A stretch of DNA of 64,000 nt from Bradyrhizobium diazoefficiens (lineage in GTDB: Bacteria > Pseudomonadota > Alphaproteobacteria > Rhizobiales > Xanthobacteraceae). The position numbers were made by a program, and so were the translations under genes. Where the stretch lies: contig NZ_JAENXS010000001.1 in the NCBI RefSeq assembly GCF_016612535.1, positions 2,753,501-2,817,500 of the forward strand, given 5' to 3'. The notes beneath the pieces were generated by a model. That model saw only the letters and a program-made list of their open reading frames with translations, had not been told where the DNA came from and did no database searches. Shown here piece after piece: positions 43,072 to 52,792 of this stretch (the first letter of the stretch is position 1; each line of letters begins with the position of its first letter).

Positions 43072-43392
43072 ATGGCTGATTTTCTCGGCATGATGAAGCA
43101 GGCGGCGCAGCTGCAATCCAAGATGCAGGAGATGCAGGACCAGCTCGCCAATGTGGAGGTCGAAGGCATCTCCGGCGGTGGTCTCGTCGCCGTGCGCATG
43201 ACCGCGAAGATGGACGTCAAGGGCGTCAAGATCGACCCCTCGCTGATGAAGGCCGAAGAGCGCGAGGTGCTGGAAGACTTGCTGGTCACTGCGCTCGGCG
43301 ATGCCCGCCGCAAGGCGGAGACGGCGATGCAGGAGAAGATGCAGTCGCTCACCGGTGGGCTCGGCCTGCCGCCGGGGCTGTTCGGCCAGTAA
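43072..43392 (+). CDS. YbaB/EbfC nucleoid-associated protein
   Basis: Small DNA-binding protein of 106 aa, forming tweezers-like dimers. [20 protein letters not shown] at the start, the central [20 protein letters not shown] with VKIDPSLM, and [20 protein letters not shown] fit the family. It sits 26 bases after dnaX and ends one base before recR's start region, the widespread dnaX-ybaB-recR operon. Confidence 0.94.
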   Translation: MADFLGMMKQAAQLQSKMQEMQDQLANVEVEGISGGGLVAVRMTAKMDVKGVKIDPSLMKAEEREVLEDLLVTALGDARRKAETAMQEKMQSLTGGLGLPPGLFGQ

Positions 43393-43393
43393 T

Positions 43394-43996
43394 ATGGGCG
43401 CAGTTGCAGGCCCCGAAATCGAGCGGCTGGTCCAGCTTCTCGCGCGCCTGCCGGGCCTTGGTCCGCGCTCCGCGCGGCGTGCGGCGCTGCATCTGATCAA
43501 GAAGCGCGAAGCGCTGATGATGCCGCTGTCCTCCGCCTTGCAGGTCGCTCTCGACAAGGTGCAAGTCTGCAAGACCTGCGGCAACATCGATACCCAAAAT
43601 CCCTGCACGGTCTGCATCGATCCGAAGCGCGATGGCGCCATCATCGTCGTCGTTGCCGATGTTGCCGATCTCTGGGCGCTGGAGCGGGCCAATGCGACGC
43701 AAGGGCGCTACCACGTGCTGGGCGCGACCCTGTCGCCGCTCGACGGTGTCGGCCCGCAGGACCTCACCATCGACGCCCTGGTCGCGCGTGCGCATGCTGC
43801 CGAGGTGCATGAAATCATCCTGGCGCTGAATGCCACGGTCGATGGGCAGACCACGGCGCATTACATCACCGACCTGCTTCAGGACGCCAACGTAAAAGTA
43901 ACGCGCCTCGCCCATGGTGTGCCGGTCGGTGGCGAGCTTGATTATCTCGATGAGGGCACGCTATCGGCCGCGATGCGGCAGCGAACCCTGTTCTAA
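43394..43996 (+). CDS. recR: recombination protein RecR
   Basis: Recombination mediator of 200 aa acting with RecF/RecO. The N-terminal helix-hairpin-helix [20 protein letters not shown], the four-Cys zinc finger [17 protein letters not shown] and the Toprim segment with [11 protein letters not shown] and [18 protein letters not shown] are all intact. The ATG at 43394 follows the ybaB stop (TAAT-ATG) directly, so translation is probably coupled. Confidence 0.96.
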   Translation: MGAVAGPEIERLVQLLARLPGLGPRSARRAALHLIKKREALMMPLSSALQVALDKVQVCKTCGNIDTQNPCTVCIDPKRDGAIIVVVADVADLWALERANATQGRYHVLGATLSPLDGVGPQDLTIDALVARAHAAEVHEIILALNATVDGQTTAHYITDLLQDANVKVTRLAHGVPVGGELDYLDEGTLSAAMRQRTLF

Positions 43997-44023
43997 CCAT
44001 CCAGACTTCACGGAACGGACGAC

Positions 44024-44458
44024 ATGACGAAACTTTTCGCCACACGATTGGTTTTGGCCGCGACCATGATGCTAGCGGTGACGCCGGCCATCTCCGCGCA
44101 GCAGGACGACGAGGCGCCGCCGCCGTCGAAGCCCGGCAAGCCGATCGGCGCCGGCGAGGTGCTCTCGGGCGAGCTGAACGCGATGAAGATTCGCGACGTC
44201 AAGAACGCCGGCAAGCGGATCGCGATGTACCAGATCACCTCCGAGCCGCGCCGCCTGCCGGCGCCGAGTGGGCTGTGCAATCTCGAGACCGGGCCGGAGA
44301 CCTTCCAGCTCGTTCCCAGCGGCGACGCGCAGGCCGCGCAGTTGAAGACATTCGCCGGAAAGGAGATCTCCGTGAAGGTCGACGAGGTCGCCTGCGCCAG
44401 CGATCCCGGCCAGATGAGCGAGGCCGTGGTGACGAAGTGGAGTCTGGTGAGGAAGTAG
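44024..44458 (+). CDS. secreted hypothetical protein, 144 aa
   Basis: Exported protein with a signal peptide (residues 1-25, LVLAATMMLAVTPAISA-QQ). The mature part has a Pro-rich start (EAPPPSKPGKPIG) and two cysteines (SGLCNLETG; EVACASDPG) that may form a disulfide. It contains MYQITSEPRRLPAPSGLCNL, a pattern seen in uncharacterised periplasmic proteins of Rhizobiales, as I recall. It follows recR by 27 bases but is probably functionally unrelated. Confidence 0.7.
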   Translation: MTKLFATRLVLAATMMLAVTPAISAQQDDEAPPPSKPGKPIGAGEVLSGELNAMKIRDVKNAGKRIAMYQITSEPRRLPAPSGLCNLETGPETFQLVPSGDAQAAQLKTFAGKEISVKVDEVACASDPGQMSEAVVTKWSLVRK

Positions 44459-44465
44459 GAGAGGG

Positions 44466-45830
44466 CTACACCCGCACCGGGCCCAGCGCCTCAAAGTGTC
44501 CGCGCTTCTGCAACCAGGTCAGAAGCACCAGGCTCGGAATCGCCACCAGCGCGCAGATCACGAAGAACAACGGCCAACCGGTGGTATCAGCCACGAAGCC
44601 GGCCCCTGACGACAGATAGGTCCGGCCCACCGCCGCGAGCGCGGTGAGCAGCGCATATTGCGTCGCCGTGTGTAGCGGATTCTGGCACAGCGCAGAGAGA
44701 TAGGCGACGAAGATCACGGTGCCGATGGCGCTGGTGAAATTCTCGCAAGTGATGGCGAAGGCGAGCGCCCACTGGCTGGCGCCTGCGATCGCGAGCCAGG
44801 AGAAGGACAGATTGGCGAGCGCCTGCACCATGCCCCCGATCCACAGGGCCGCCGCCAGCGGATAGCGCCGCGCGACAAAACCGCCGGCAAAGCCGCCGAT
44901 CAGCGTCGCAGCTAAGCCAACGCCCTTCACGATCGCCGCATAGTCGTTGCGGGTGAAGCCGAGATCGATCACGAACGGCGCCGTCATCGTGCCCGAGAAC
45001 GCATCGGTGAACTTGAACAGCACGACGAAGGCGAGCGCCGCGATCGCGTCCTTGCGCGACAGGAATTCCGAGAAGGCGCCGATCGCCGCGCGCAGCACGC
45101 GCGTGAATGCGGTCTCTTCGTGCGTCGCAGCTTCCGCCCGCACCGACTGCTCCGGTTCGGTCGCAGCCAGCGCCGTGATCGTCCCGATCAGCACCATCGC
45201 CGCCATCACCACATAGCCCCACATCCAGGCCGACGGGCGGGTAATGCCCGTGCTCTCGAAGCCGGACACGATGAACAGCGCGCCGGCCGTCGACACCAGC
45301 ATGCCGATGCGATAGGCCGCGACATAAGCCGCCATGCCCGCGGCCTGCTCGCTCTCGGGCAGGCTCTCGACGCGAAAGGCGTCGACCACGATGTCCTGCG
45401 TCGACGACGTCGTCGCCACCAGCAGCGCGCCGAGTGCGACGTAGAACGGCGAGCGCCCGGGGTCGGTGAGCGCCAGCAGCACGATCGCAATGATCAGCAG
45501 CAATTGCGAGAACAGCAGCCAGCCGCGCCGCCGTCCGAACGCGCGCGTGAACAACGGGACGTGCAGCGCATCCACCAACGGCGCCCACAGGAATTTCAGC
45601 GTATAGGGCGTGCCGACCAGCGCAAACAATCCGATGGTCTTGAGATCGACGCCAGCTTCGCGCATCCACACCAGCAGCGTCGAGCCCGAGAGCGCCAGCG
45701 GCAGCCCAGACGAGAAGCCGAGGAACAGCACGATCAGCACCCGCGGTTGCAGATAAACAGCCAGGCTGTCGCGCCAGGAGGTCGCAGGGGTATCGGTGCC
45801 GGCGGGGGATGTCGCGTCGGGTGATGTCAT
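44466..45830 (-). CDS. ampG: AmpG-type muropeptide permease (MFS)
   Basis: Inner-membrane transporter of 454 aa with about 12-14 helices, importing anhydro-muropeptides for cell-wall recycling. The first helices carry LFLGFSSGLPLALSGSTLLV and VGTPYTLKFLWAPLVDA, and SSTQDIVVDAFRVESL follows, all AmpG signatures. The N- and C-termini are cytoplasmic and polar. The symbol follows sequence resemblance; no other recycling or beta-lactamase gene is nearby. Confidence 0.88.
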   Translation of the reverse strand: MTSPDATSPAGTDTPATSWRDSLAVYLQPRVLIVLFLGFSSGLPLALSGSTLLVWMREAGVDLKTIGLFALVGTPYTLKFLWAPLVDALHVPLFTRAFGRRRGWLLFSQLLLIIAIVLLALTDPGRSPFYVALGALLVATTSSTQDIVVDAFRVESLPESEQAAGMAAYVAAYRIGMLVSTAGALFIVSGFESTGITRPSAWMWGYVVMAAMVLIGTITALAATEPEQSVRAEAATHEETAFTRVLRAAIGAFSEFLSRKDAIAALAFVVLFKFTDAFSGTMTAPFVIDLGFTRNDYAAIVKGVGLAATLIGGFAGGFVARRYPLAAALWIGGMVQALANLSFSWLAIAGASQWALAFAITCENFTSAIGTVIFVAYLSALCQNPLHTATQYALLTALAAVGRTYLSSGAGFVADTTGWPLFFVICALVAIPSLVLLTWLQKRGHFEALGPVRV

Positions 45831-45875
45831 GGGGAGGTGTTAGCAGATTCTGGCCGTGATGCCTCTGCTACACTC

Positions 45876-45961
45876 GTCATGCCCGGGCTTGTCCCGGGCA
45901 TCTACGTTCTTGGCCGTGGCAAGGAAGATTCGTGGATGGCCGGGACAAGCCCGGCCATGAC
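45876..45961. repeat. family B palindrome pair 3
   Basis: Left half ATGCCCGGG-CTTGT-CCCGGGCAT, right half ATGGCCGGG-ACAAG-CCCGGCCAT, both perfect palindromes, 86 bp overall. It lies between ampG and rmuC, with its end only nine bases from the rmuC stop. Confidence 0.92.
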
Positions 45962-45970
45962 GGCGTGGAA

Positions 45971-47170
45971 TCACTCCCCCGCCTGGAGCTTCCTCGGAAA
46001 CAGCTCGGGCGCACCCGTAGTCACCAGCCGCGGACCCTCCGGCGCGTCTGTCTTGCTGAAATCGAGTTCCTCGATTCGCCCTGCGCGCTTCTCGATCTTG
46101 TCGGCGGAGATCAGGATCTGGCGGACGTCCTCGTTCGCGTCGGCAAAGTGCTTCTGCAATTTGAGCACGCGCTCGCGCAGGCGGCCGAGATCGTCGCCGA
46201 GCTTGATCACTTCGGTCTGGATCTGGTCGGCGGCATCGCGCATGCGCGCGTCCTTCATGATCTGCTGCATCACCTGGATCGCCAGCATCAGCAGCGAGGG
46301 TGACACCAGCACGACTTTGGCGCGATAGGCCTTCTGGATCACGTCGTCGAACCCGTCATGGATCTCGGCGTAGACCGATTCCGACGGCACGAACATCAGC
46401 GCCATTTCCTGGGTCTCGCCGGTGACGAGGTATTTTTCAGCGATGTCGCTGACATGCTTCATCACGTCGCCGCGCAGCCGCTGCGTGGCGAGGCGCTTCT
46501 CCTCGTCGGTGCGGGCGTCGTGCAGCGCGGTCATCGCCTCCAGCGGGAATTTCGCGTCGATGCAGAGCGGGCGCTGGTCGGGCAGGAACACGACGCAGTC
46601 CGGCCGCTTGCCGGTCGAGAGCGTGAACTGGAATTCGTACGCACCCTTCGGCAGGCCGTCCTGGACGATCGCCTCCATCCGCGCCTGGCCAAAGGCACCG
46701 CGCGACTGCTTGTTGGCGAGCACGTCGCGCAAGGTCGTGACCTGCGTGGTGAGATCGGTGAGGTTCTTGTGCGCGTTGTCGATGATGCCGAGCCGTTCGT
46801 GCAGCGCGCGCAGGCTCTCCATGGTGTTGCGGGTCGAGTGCTCCATGGACTGGCCGACCCGATGGGTCACCGAATCCAGCCGCTCGTTGACCGCGCGCGC
46901 CATCTCGGCCTGGCGGCCGGCCAGCGTCTGGGTCATGGCGTCGGCGCGGCCGACGGCTTCGCTCTGGGCACGCAGCACCTGGCTCAGGCGCTCCTCGAGC
47001 TCGTCGGCCCGGATCGCATTGGCCATCGCGAGTTCCGCGCCGCGGCTCCCGGATCGCGCGATCACCACGGCGATCACCACCAGCAGGATGAGGACGAGGG
47101 CGCCGAAGCCGGTCAGCGCATCGATCGTGCGCACCGGCCAGTCGCCGAGCATGAAAATGATCTCGTTCAT
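45971..47170 (-). CDS. rmuC: DNA recombination protein RmuC homolog
   Basis: Protein of 399 aa. One N-terminal transmembrane helix (about 17-42) is followed by a long coiled coil (about 50-160, ELEERLSQVLRAQSEAV) and the RmuC nuclease-like core with ALMFVPSESVYAEIHDGF and VLVSPSLLMLAIQVM. RmuC limits recombination-driven rearrangement and was recently tied to DNA damage and anti-phage functions. The ATG at 47170 is used; the frame stays open antisense to def and fmt up to 48760, which is an artefact. Confidence 0.92.
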   Translation of the reverse strand: MNEIIFMLGDWPVRTIDALTGFGALVLILLVVIAVVIARSGSRGAELAMANAIRADELEERLSQVLRAQSEAVGRADAMTQTLAGRQAEMARAVNERLDSVTHRVGQSMEHSTRNTMESLRALHERLGIIDNAHKNLTDLTTQVTTLRDVLANKQSRGAFGQARMEAIVQDGLPKGAYEFQFTLSTGKRPDCVVFLPDQRPLCIDAKFPLEAMTALHDARTDEEKRLATQRLRGDVMKHVSDIAEKYLVTGETQEMALMFVPSESVYAEIHDGFDDVIQKAYRAKVVLVSPSLLMLAIQVMQQIMKDARMRDAADQIQTEVIKLGDDLGRLRERVLKLQKHFADANEDVRQILISADKIEKRAGRIEELDFSKTDAPEGPRLVTTGAPELFPRKLQAGE

Positions 47171-47341
47171 GCACGTCCTTGTAGCCGATTCGTCCGGCCG
47201 CACGAACGAATAGCGAACATTTATGGTCAATGCTCCCCTAATTTTTGTGGTTAACGAAACCCTAAGTTTTATGGTTACCAAACCCTTAACAGGTTCCTGG
47301 CCGCATTGACCGCTTTCCCCATGCAGCTTAAATCGCCCGCC

Positions 47342-47869
47342 ATGGCCCTCAGAGAAATCATCATCCTGCCCGACAAGCAGCTGCGTCTGGTCTCCAAGCC
47401 GATCGAGAAGGTCACGCCGGAGATCCGCAAGCTTGCCGACGACATGTTCGAAACCATGTACGACGCACCCGGTATCGGGCTTGCGGCGATCCAGATCGCG
47501 CAGCCGCTGCGGCTGATCACCATGGACCTCGCCAAGCCCGACCAGGACGGCGAGACCAAGCCGGAGCCGCGCGTCTTCATCAACCCCGAGATCATCGCCG
47601 CCTCCGAGGATTTGTCGGTCTACGAGGAAGGCTGCCTGTCGATTCCCGAATATTACGAGGAGGTCGAGCGGCCGGCGAAGGTGCGCGTGCGCTTCACCGA
47701 TTTGGACGGCAAGGTGCACGAAGAGGACGCCGAAGGCCTGTACGCGACCTGCATCCAGCACGAGATCGACCATCTCAACGGCGTGCTGTTCGTCGACTAT
47801 CTGTCGAAGCTCAAGCGCGACCGCGTCATCAAGAAGTTCGAGAAAGCCGCCAAGCGCGCGGAGGAGTAA
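47342..47869 (+). CDS. def: peptide deformylase
   Basis: Metalloenzyme of 175 aa removing the formyl group from nascent proteins. The three motifs are GIGLAAIQ (44-51), EGCLS with metal ligand Cys98, and HEIDH with His140, Glu141 and His144. The ATG at 47342 starts the conserved protein; earlier in-frame codons are not. It leads the def-fmt-truA operon. Confidence 0.96.
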   Translation: MALREIIILPDKQLRLVSKPIEKVTPEIRKLADDMFETMYDAPGIGLAAIQIAQPLRLITMDLAKPDQDGETKPEPRVFINPEIIAASEDLSVYEEGCLSIPEYYEEVERPAKVRVRFTDLDGKVHEEDAEGLYATCIQHEIDHLNGVLFVDYLSKLKRDRVIKKFEKAAKRAEE

Positions 47870-47878
47870 GCGCTGCAG

Positions 47879-48814
47879 ATGCCTCTCCGCCTGATCTTCA
47901 TGGGCACGCCCGATTTCTCCGTGCCGACGCTGCTCGAGCTGGTCGCGCACGGCCACGAGATCGTGGCCGTCTACACCCGCGCGCCGAAGCCGGGCGGGCG
48001 GCGCGGACTGCAATTGCAGCCAACTCCGGTTGAAGAAGCTGCGCGAAAACTCGGCGTGCCGGTGCTGACGCCGAAAACGTTGAAAACGCCGGAAGCGCTG
48101 GAAGAATTCCGCGCCTTCGACGCCGATGCCGCCGTCGTCGTCGCCTATGGCATGATCCTGCCGCAGGCCATCCTCGATGCGCCGAAGCTCGGCTGCTACA
48201 ATCTGCACGCTTCGTTGTTGCCGCGCTGGCGCGGTGCTGCGCCCATCAACCGCGCAATCATGGCGGGCGATGCCGAGAGCGGCGTGATGGTGATGAAGAT
48301 GGATGTCGGCCTCGACACCGGCGACGTCGCCATGGCCGAGCGTCTCACGATCACGGACGACATGACCGCGGTCGATCTGCACGATCATCTGTCCCGGCTC
48401 GGTGCGGATCTGATGGTGCGTGCCATGGCGGCGCTCGACCGCGGCGGACTTCAGCTCAAGAAGCAGAGCGAAGAGGGGGCCACCTATGCCGCCAAGATCG
48501 ACAAGGCGGAGGCGCGGATCGACTGGAGCAGGCCGGCGCACGCTGTGCTGCGCCACATCCATGGCCTGTCGCCGTTCCCCGGCGCCTGGGCGGAGCTTGC
48601 CGGTGTCAGCGAGAATGCGCGCGTGAAAATCCTGCGCTGCGAGCTTGCGAAGGGCTCCGGCGCCCCCGGTGAGGTGCTCGACGATCAGCTCACCATAGCC
48701 TGCGGTGAGGGCGCGATCCGCATTCTCGAGCTGCAGCGCGAGGGCAAGGCCCGGATGCAAGCCATCGATTTCCTGCGCGGCGTGAAAGTCGAGCCGCCGA
48801 TGCGGCTCGACTGA
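47879..48814 (+). CDS. fmt: methionyl-tRNA formyltransferase
   Basis: Enzyme of 311 aa formylating initiator Met-t[22 protein letters not shown] opens the folate-binding domain, and the active site has [20 protein letters not shown] followed by [13 protein letters not shown] sequence (here [17 protein letters not shown]). The C-terminal tRNA-binding domain closes the protein. It starts nine bases after def and its stop overlaps the truA start by one base. Confidence 0.96.
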   Translation: MPLRLIFMGTPDFSVPTLLELVAHGHEIVAVYTRAPKPGGRRGLQLQPTPVEEAARKLGVPVLTPKTLKTPEALEEFRAFDADAAVVVAYGMILPQAILDAPKLGCYNLHASLLPRWRGAAPINRAIMAGDAESGVMVMKMDVGLDTGDVAMAERLTITDDMTAVDLHDHLSRLGADLMVRAMAALDRGGLQLKKQSEEGATYAAKIDKAEARIDWSRPAHAVLRHIHGLSPFPGAWAELAGVSENARVKILRCELAKGSGAPGEVLDDQLTIACGEGAIRILELQREGKARMQAIDFLRGVKVEPPMRLD

Positions 48815-49551
48815 TGCCCCGCTACAAGCTCACCATCGAATATGACGGCGCACCGTTCTTCGGCTGGCAGGTGCAGGACACGCTGCCCTCGGTGCAGGGC
48901 GCGCTCGAAGCGGCGGTCAAGGCGATGACCGGTGCGGATTTGCGCGTGCACGGCGCCGGCCGCACCGATGCCGGTGTGCATGCGCGCGGCCAGGTCGCGC
49001 ATGTCGACATCGAGAAGCAGTTTCCGCCGGGCCGTTTTCGCGATGGGCTCAACGCGCATCTGCGCCCGCATCCGATTGCGGTGCTGGAGGCTGAGGTCGT
49101 GCCTGATACCTTCGAGGCGCGCTTCTCGGCCGTGAAACGCCACTATCGCTACCGCGTCGTCAACACCCGCGCCAATCTCGCGCTCGACATCGGCCACGCC
49201 TGGCGCGTACCGCGCCGGCTCGACGCTGACGCGATGCATGCGGCCGCACAGCGCCTGCTCGGCAAGCACGATTTCACCACGTTTCGCGACACCGAGTGCC
49301 AGGCGAAGTCGCCTGAGAAGACGCTCGACCAGCTCGACGTGTTCAGAGACGGCCGCGAGATCACGATCCTCACCTCGGCACGCTCGTTCCTGCACAGCCA
49401 GGTGCGCTCGATGGTGGGATCGCTGGTCTGGGTCGGCGAAGGCCGCTGGAGCGCGGACGATCTCTCCGCAGCACTGCAAGCCCGCAACCGCGCAGCCTGC
49501 GGCATCGTCGCACCGCCGGACGGGCTCTATCTGGTGAAGGTGGATTATTAG
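48814..49551 (+). CDS. truA: tRNA pseudouridine synthase A
   Basis: Enzyme of 245 aa making pseudouridine 38-40 in tRNA anticodon arms. [12 protein letters not shown] (10-21) and the catalytic Asp52 in [14 protein letters not shown] are conserved, as are the C-terminal [20 protein letters not shown]. The start overlaps the fmt stop (TGATG at 48812-48816), so the two are translationally coupled. Confidence 0.96.
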   Translation: MPRYKLTIEYDGAPFFGWQVQDTLPSVQGALEAAVKAMTGADLRVHGAGRTDAGVHARGQVAHVDIEKQFPPGRFRDGLNAHLRPHPIAVLEAEVVPDTFEARFSAVKRHYRYRVVNTRANLALDIGHAWRVPRRLDADAMHAAAQRLLGKHDFTTFRDTECQAKSPEKTLDQLDVFRDGREITILTSARSFLHSQVRSMVGSLVWVGEGRWSADDLSAALQARNRAACGIVAPPDGLYLVKVDY

Positions 49552-49571
49552 AGCCTGATGTCGCCACTGGC

Positions 49572-49656
49572 GTCATGGCCGGGCTTGTCCCGGCGATCCA
49601 CGATCTTCGTCTCGGTTGGCAAGAACGTGGATGCCCGGGACAAGCCCGGGCATGAC
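49572..49656. repeat. family B palindrome pair 4
   Basis: Left half ATGGCCGGG-CTTGT-CCCGGCGAT (GGCC type, one change), right half ATGCCCGGG-ACAAG-CCCGGGCAT, separated by ccacg...cgtgg. It lies between convergent truA and dapE, where it could form a shared transcript end. Confidence 0.9.
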
Positions 49657-49682
49657 GGCGGAGGGCTTGGCGAAGGCCGCGA

Positions 49683-50849
49683 CTAAGTAAAATACCGCGT
49701 CAAAATTCCGCGATACACCTGCGTCAGCTTCTCCAGATCCGTCACCGGCACGCGCTCGTTGACCTGGTGCATAGTCTGGCCGACCAGGCCAAACTCGATC
49801 ACCGGGCAATAGCTGGAGATAAAGCGCGCATCCGAGGTGCCGCCCGAGGTCGACAGCTCCGGCTTGCGGCCCGTCACCTCTTCGATCGCGGAGACCGCGA
49901 GGTCGGTGAACGGGCCGGGCTTGGTCACGAACACATTGGAGTTCGACGGCTCCCAGACGATGCGGGCCTTGATGCGGTTGCCGCAGGCTTTTGTCAGGCG
50001 CGTCTCGACCAGCTCGCGCAGGCTGGCCTGCGTGTGGTTGTCGTTGTAGCGGATGTTGAACTTGGCGCGGGCCTCGCCCGGGATGACGTTGTTGGCCTTG
50101 TTGCCGACGTCGACCGAGGTGAATTCGAGATTGGAGGCCTGGAACTGCGCGCTGCCATGGTCGAGCGGCTCATCGCTTATCGCCACGATCAATCGCGAGA
50201 TATCAGGCACTGGATTCGACGCGCGATGCGGGTAGGCGACATGGCCCTGCACGCCGTCCACATAGAGTGTGCCGGATTGCGAGCCACGGCGGCCGACCTT
50301 GATGGTATCGCCAAGCGTTTCGACATTCGAGGGCTCGCCCAGCACGCAATGATCGAACTTTTCGCCGCGCTCGGCGGCCCATTTCAACAGCTTGATCGTG
50401 CCGTTGATGGAGACGTCTTCCTCGTCGCCCGTGATCAGGAACGAGATCGAGCCGTTCCCGTCCGCACGCGGCTTGCCATCATTCGCGGCGAGATGCTCCA
50501 GCACGGCTGCGACCGAGCAGGCAATGCCGCCCTTCATATCGACCGCGCCGCGGCCGTGCAGAAAGCCGTCCTTCACCTCGCCGGAGAACGCTCCGACGCT
50601 CCAGGCGCTCTCGTCGCCGGGCGGCACCACGTCGGTGTGGCCGGCAAAGGTGATGTGCGGACCGTCCGTGCCGATCCGCGCATAGAGATTGTCGACATCG
50701 GCCAAGCCTGCCTCGCTGAACGTCACGCGGTGGCAGGTGAAACCCGCCGCGTTGAGGGCCTTTTCAAGCACGCCCAGCGCGCCGGCATCGGCCGGGGTTA
50801 CCGAGGGGCAGCGGATGAGGTCGCGGGCAATCGAGAGAGCATCGGTCAT
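49683..50849 (-). CDS. dapE: succinyl-diaminopimelate desuccinylase
   Basis: Zinc peptidase-family enzyme of 388 aa in lysine and peptidoglycan precursor synthesis. The metal-ligand motif [10 protein letters not shown] contains His71 and Asp73; GAVDMKGG contains bridging Asp104; [12 protein letters not shown] holds the general base Glu, and CVLGEPSN a further ligand. It lies 10 bases after dapD on the same strand, so the two consecutive pathway steps are co-transcribed. Confidence 0.95.
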   Translation of the reverse strand: MTDALSIARDLIRCPSVTPADAGALGVLEKALNAAGFTCHRVTFSEAGLADVDNLYARIGTDGPHITFAGHTDVVPPGDESAWSVGAFSGEVKDGFLHGRGAVDMKGGIACSVAAVLEHLAANDGKPRADGNGSISFLITGDEEDVSINGTIKLLKWAAERGEKFDHCVLGEPSNVETLGDTIKVGRRGSQSGTLYVDGVQGHVAYPHRASNPVPDISRLIVAISDEPLDHGSAQFQASNLEFTSVDVGNKANNVIPGEARAKFNIRYNDNHTQASLRELVETRLTKACGNRIKARIVWEPSNSNVFVTKPGPFTDLAVSAIEEVTGRKPELSTSGGTSDARFISSYCPVIEFGLVGQTMHQVNERVPVTDLEKLTQVYRGILTRYFT

Positions 50850-50859
50850 GCGACGCCGA

Positions 50860-51705
50860 TCAATCCCGCAGCAGCTCGTTGATGCTGGTCTTCGAGCGCG
50901 TGCGCTCGTCGACGCGCTTGACGATCACTGCGCAGGCCGTGCTTGGGCCGATCTGGCCGTTCTTCATCGGCTTGCCGGGCAGCGCGCCGGGCACCACCAC
51001 CGAATATTCCGGCACTTCGCCGATGAAGATCTCGCCGGTGTCACGATCCACGATCTTGGTCGAGGCGCCCAGGAACACGCCCATCGCCAGCACCGCGCCC
51101 TTGCGCACGATGACGCCTTCGGCGACCTCGGAGCGCGCACCGATGAAGCAGTCGTCTTCGATGATCACGGGTTCAGCCTGGAGCGGCTCGAGCACGCCGC
51201 CGATGCCGGCGCCGCCGGAGATGTGCACGCGCTTGCCGATCTGTGCGCAGGAGCCGACGGTCGCCCAGGTGTCGACCATGGTGCTCTCATCGACATAGGC
51301 GCCGAGATTGACGAAGGACGGCATCAGCACGACGTTCTTGGCGATGAAGGCCGAGCGGCGGACGACTGCGCCCGGCACCGCGCGAAACCCGGCATCGCGA
51401 AAGCGGTTCGGTCCCCAGCCTTCGAACTTCGAAGGCACCTTGTCCCACCAGCTCGCCTGGCCCGGACCGCCGGGAATCACGTCCATGTCGTTGAGGCGGA
51501 ACGACAGCAGCACCGCCTTCTTCAGCCACTGATTGACCTTCCACTTGCCGTCGGCGCCGCGCTCGGCGACGCGCGCCTCGCCCTTGTCCAAGGCCTCCAG
51601 TGCCTGGTCCACGGCCTCGCGCACCTCGCCCTTGGTCGAGGTCGAGATGCCGTCACGCGCGTCGAAGGCGCTGTTGATGGTGGATTCCAGGGCGGACAGG
51701 GACAT
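50860..51705 (-). CDS. dapD: tetrahydrodipicolinate N-succinyltransferase
   Basis: DapD of 281 aa, transferring succinyl from CoA to tetrahydrodipicolinate, the step before the aminotransferase and dapE. After a helical N-domain ([20 protein letters not shown]), the left-handed beta-helix covers about 100-240 ([39 protein letters not shown]). GAGGA upstream of the ATG at 51705 supports the start; the frame open to 51858 reads back into a family A repeat. Confidence 0.96.
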   Translation of the reverse strand: MSLSALESTINSAFDARDGISTSTKGEVREAVDQALEALDKGEARVAERGADGKWKVNQWLKKAVLLSFRLNDMDVIPGGPGQASWWDKVPSKFEGWGPNRFRDAGFRAVPGAVVRRSAFIAKNVVLMPSFVNLGAYVDESTMVDTWATVGSCAQIGKRVHISGGAGIGGVLEPLQAEPVIIEDDCFIGARSEVAEGVIVRKGAVLAMGVFLGASTKIVDRDTGEIFIGEVPEYSVVVPGALPGKPMKNGQIGPSTACAVIVKRVDERTRSKTSINELLRD

Positions 51706-51793
51706 CGGGATTTCCTCAGCGGGGATTGGGAATTTTGATGAATTGGAGCGCTTTTTCGGGATTTGAGGGGGTGGAGTCAAGGCATACTCACTC

Positions 51794-51914
51794 GTCGTCC
51801 CGGCGGAGGCCGGGACCCATAACCCCAGGGAGTGATTGTGGTGCACACTGGTCACCACGAGTCTTCGCCAAACTCAATTTGGTGGCTATGGGTCCCGGCC
51901 TTCGCCGGGACGAC
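51794..51914. repeat. family A palindrome pair (gene-less)
   Basis: Left half GTCGTCCCGGCGGAGGCCGG then GACCCATAACC, right half GGCTATGGGTCCCGGCCTTC then GCCGGGACGAC, 121 bp overall. The interior includes GAGTCTTCGCCAAACT, shared with the copies at 16603-16722 and 52629-52767. The right half overlaps the end of the HAD gene. Confidence 0.9.
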
Positions 51915-52611
51915 GCGGAGAAGGGTGAGACAGCCCCGCCAAGAATCCCGCCAGATCATCGGTGACGTGATCGACATGGGCGGCATCGCGGCCTTCCAGC
52001 TCCCAGTCCTCGCGCACCACTTCCCTGGTGCCATCGGGCACCACCAGCACGGTGGTCATGCCGAGCTCGTGCGGGACGGTGAGATTGCGGGCGAGGTCCT
52101 CGAACATGGCGGCGCGTGTCGGATCGACCTCATGCAGGCCAAGGAATTTCCGGTAGGTCTGCGCCGCGGGTTTGGGTTCGAATTCCGCGGCGATGATGTC
52201 GAACACGCCGTCAAAATGCGTGGCCAGGCCGAGCCGCGCCAGCACCGCATCGACATGGTCGACCGAGCCGTTGGTCAGGATCAGTTTTCGTCCCGGCAGC
52301 TTCGCGATGGCCGCGCCGAGCGCCGGGTTTGGCTCCAGCGGCGAATGGTCGATCTTGTGCACGTAAGCGAGATAGTCGTCGGCGCGCACGCCATGCCGGG
52401 TCATCATGCCGCGCATGGTGGTGCCGAAGCGCTGGTAATAGTCCTTCTGGATCTTGCGCGCTTCCGCTGCCGTCACGTGCAGCCAGTTGCACACGAACTC
52501 CCCGATCCGCGCATCGACCTGCTGCCACAGATTGACGTGGTGCGGATAGAGCGTGTTATCGAGGTCGAACACCCAGGTGTCGACATGGCTGAAGGCGCGG
52601 GGGGATTTCAT
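51886..52611 (-). CDS. pyrimidine 5'-nucleotidase-like HAD hydrolase
   Basis: HAD-superfamily phosphatase of 241 aa, SDT1/PPase-like. Motif I is WVFDLDNTLYPHHVNLW with the nucleophile and acid Asp pair, motif II LILTNGS, motif III region EPKPAAQTYRKFL, and motif IV AMFEDLARNL. It probably dephosphorylates pyrimidine nucleotides or similar small substrates. The last residues, PRRPGEGRDP, and the TAG stop are encoded by a family A repeat, so the natural C-terminus has been replaced or extended by the repeat. The ATG at 52611 is used; a GTG precedes it directly. Confidence 0.88.
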   Translation of the reverse strand: MKSPRAFSHVDTWVFDLDNTLYPHHVNLWQQVDARIGEFVCNWLHVTAAEARKIQKDYYQRFGTTMRGMMTRHGVRADDYLAYVHKIDHSPLEPNPALGAAIAKLPGRKLILTNGSVDHVDAVLARLGLATHFDGVFDIIAAEFEPKPAAQTYRKFLGLHEVDPTRAAMFEDLARNLTVPHELGMTTVLVVPDGTREVVREDWELEGRDAAHVDHVTDDLAGFLAGLSHPSPRRPGEGRDP

Positions 52612-52628
52612 CACAACTCTCTCAACTC

Positions 52629-52767
52629 GTCGTCCCGGCGAAGGCCGGGACCCATACCACGTGATCTATCGATGAAGTGCGGTGCCAGTACCGCGCGGGT
52701 GAGGTCACTGTCAGTATTCGCCAAACGATGGCCTGTGGTTATGGGTCCCGGCCTTCGCCGGGACGAC
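52629..52767. repeat. family A palindrome pair (gene-less)
   Basis: Left half GTCGTCCCGGCGAAGGCCGG then GACCCATACC, right half GTGGTTATGGGTCCCGGCCT then TCGCCGGGACGAC, 139 bp overall. The left interior (CCACGTGATCTATCGATGAA) matches the copy at 16603-16722. It lies just upstream of the HAD gene start and downstream of the DUF1036 gene. Confidence 0.92.
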
Positions 52768-52792
52768 ACTGGTATTTGTGGTGCGGTCACCA

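Noticed and set aside
47171-48760. Extension of the rmuC frame to 929 codons
   Set aside because: The extra 530 codons are antisense to def and fmt, both certain genes. RmuC has its conserved N-terminal helix right after the ATG at 47170.
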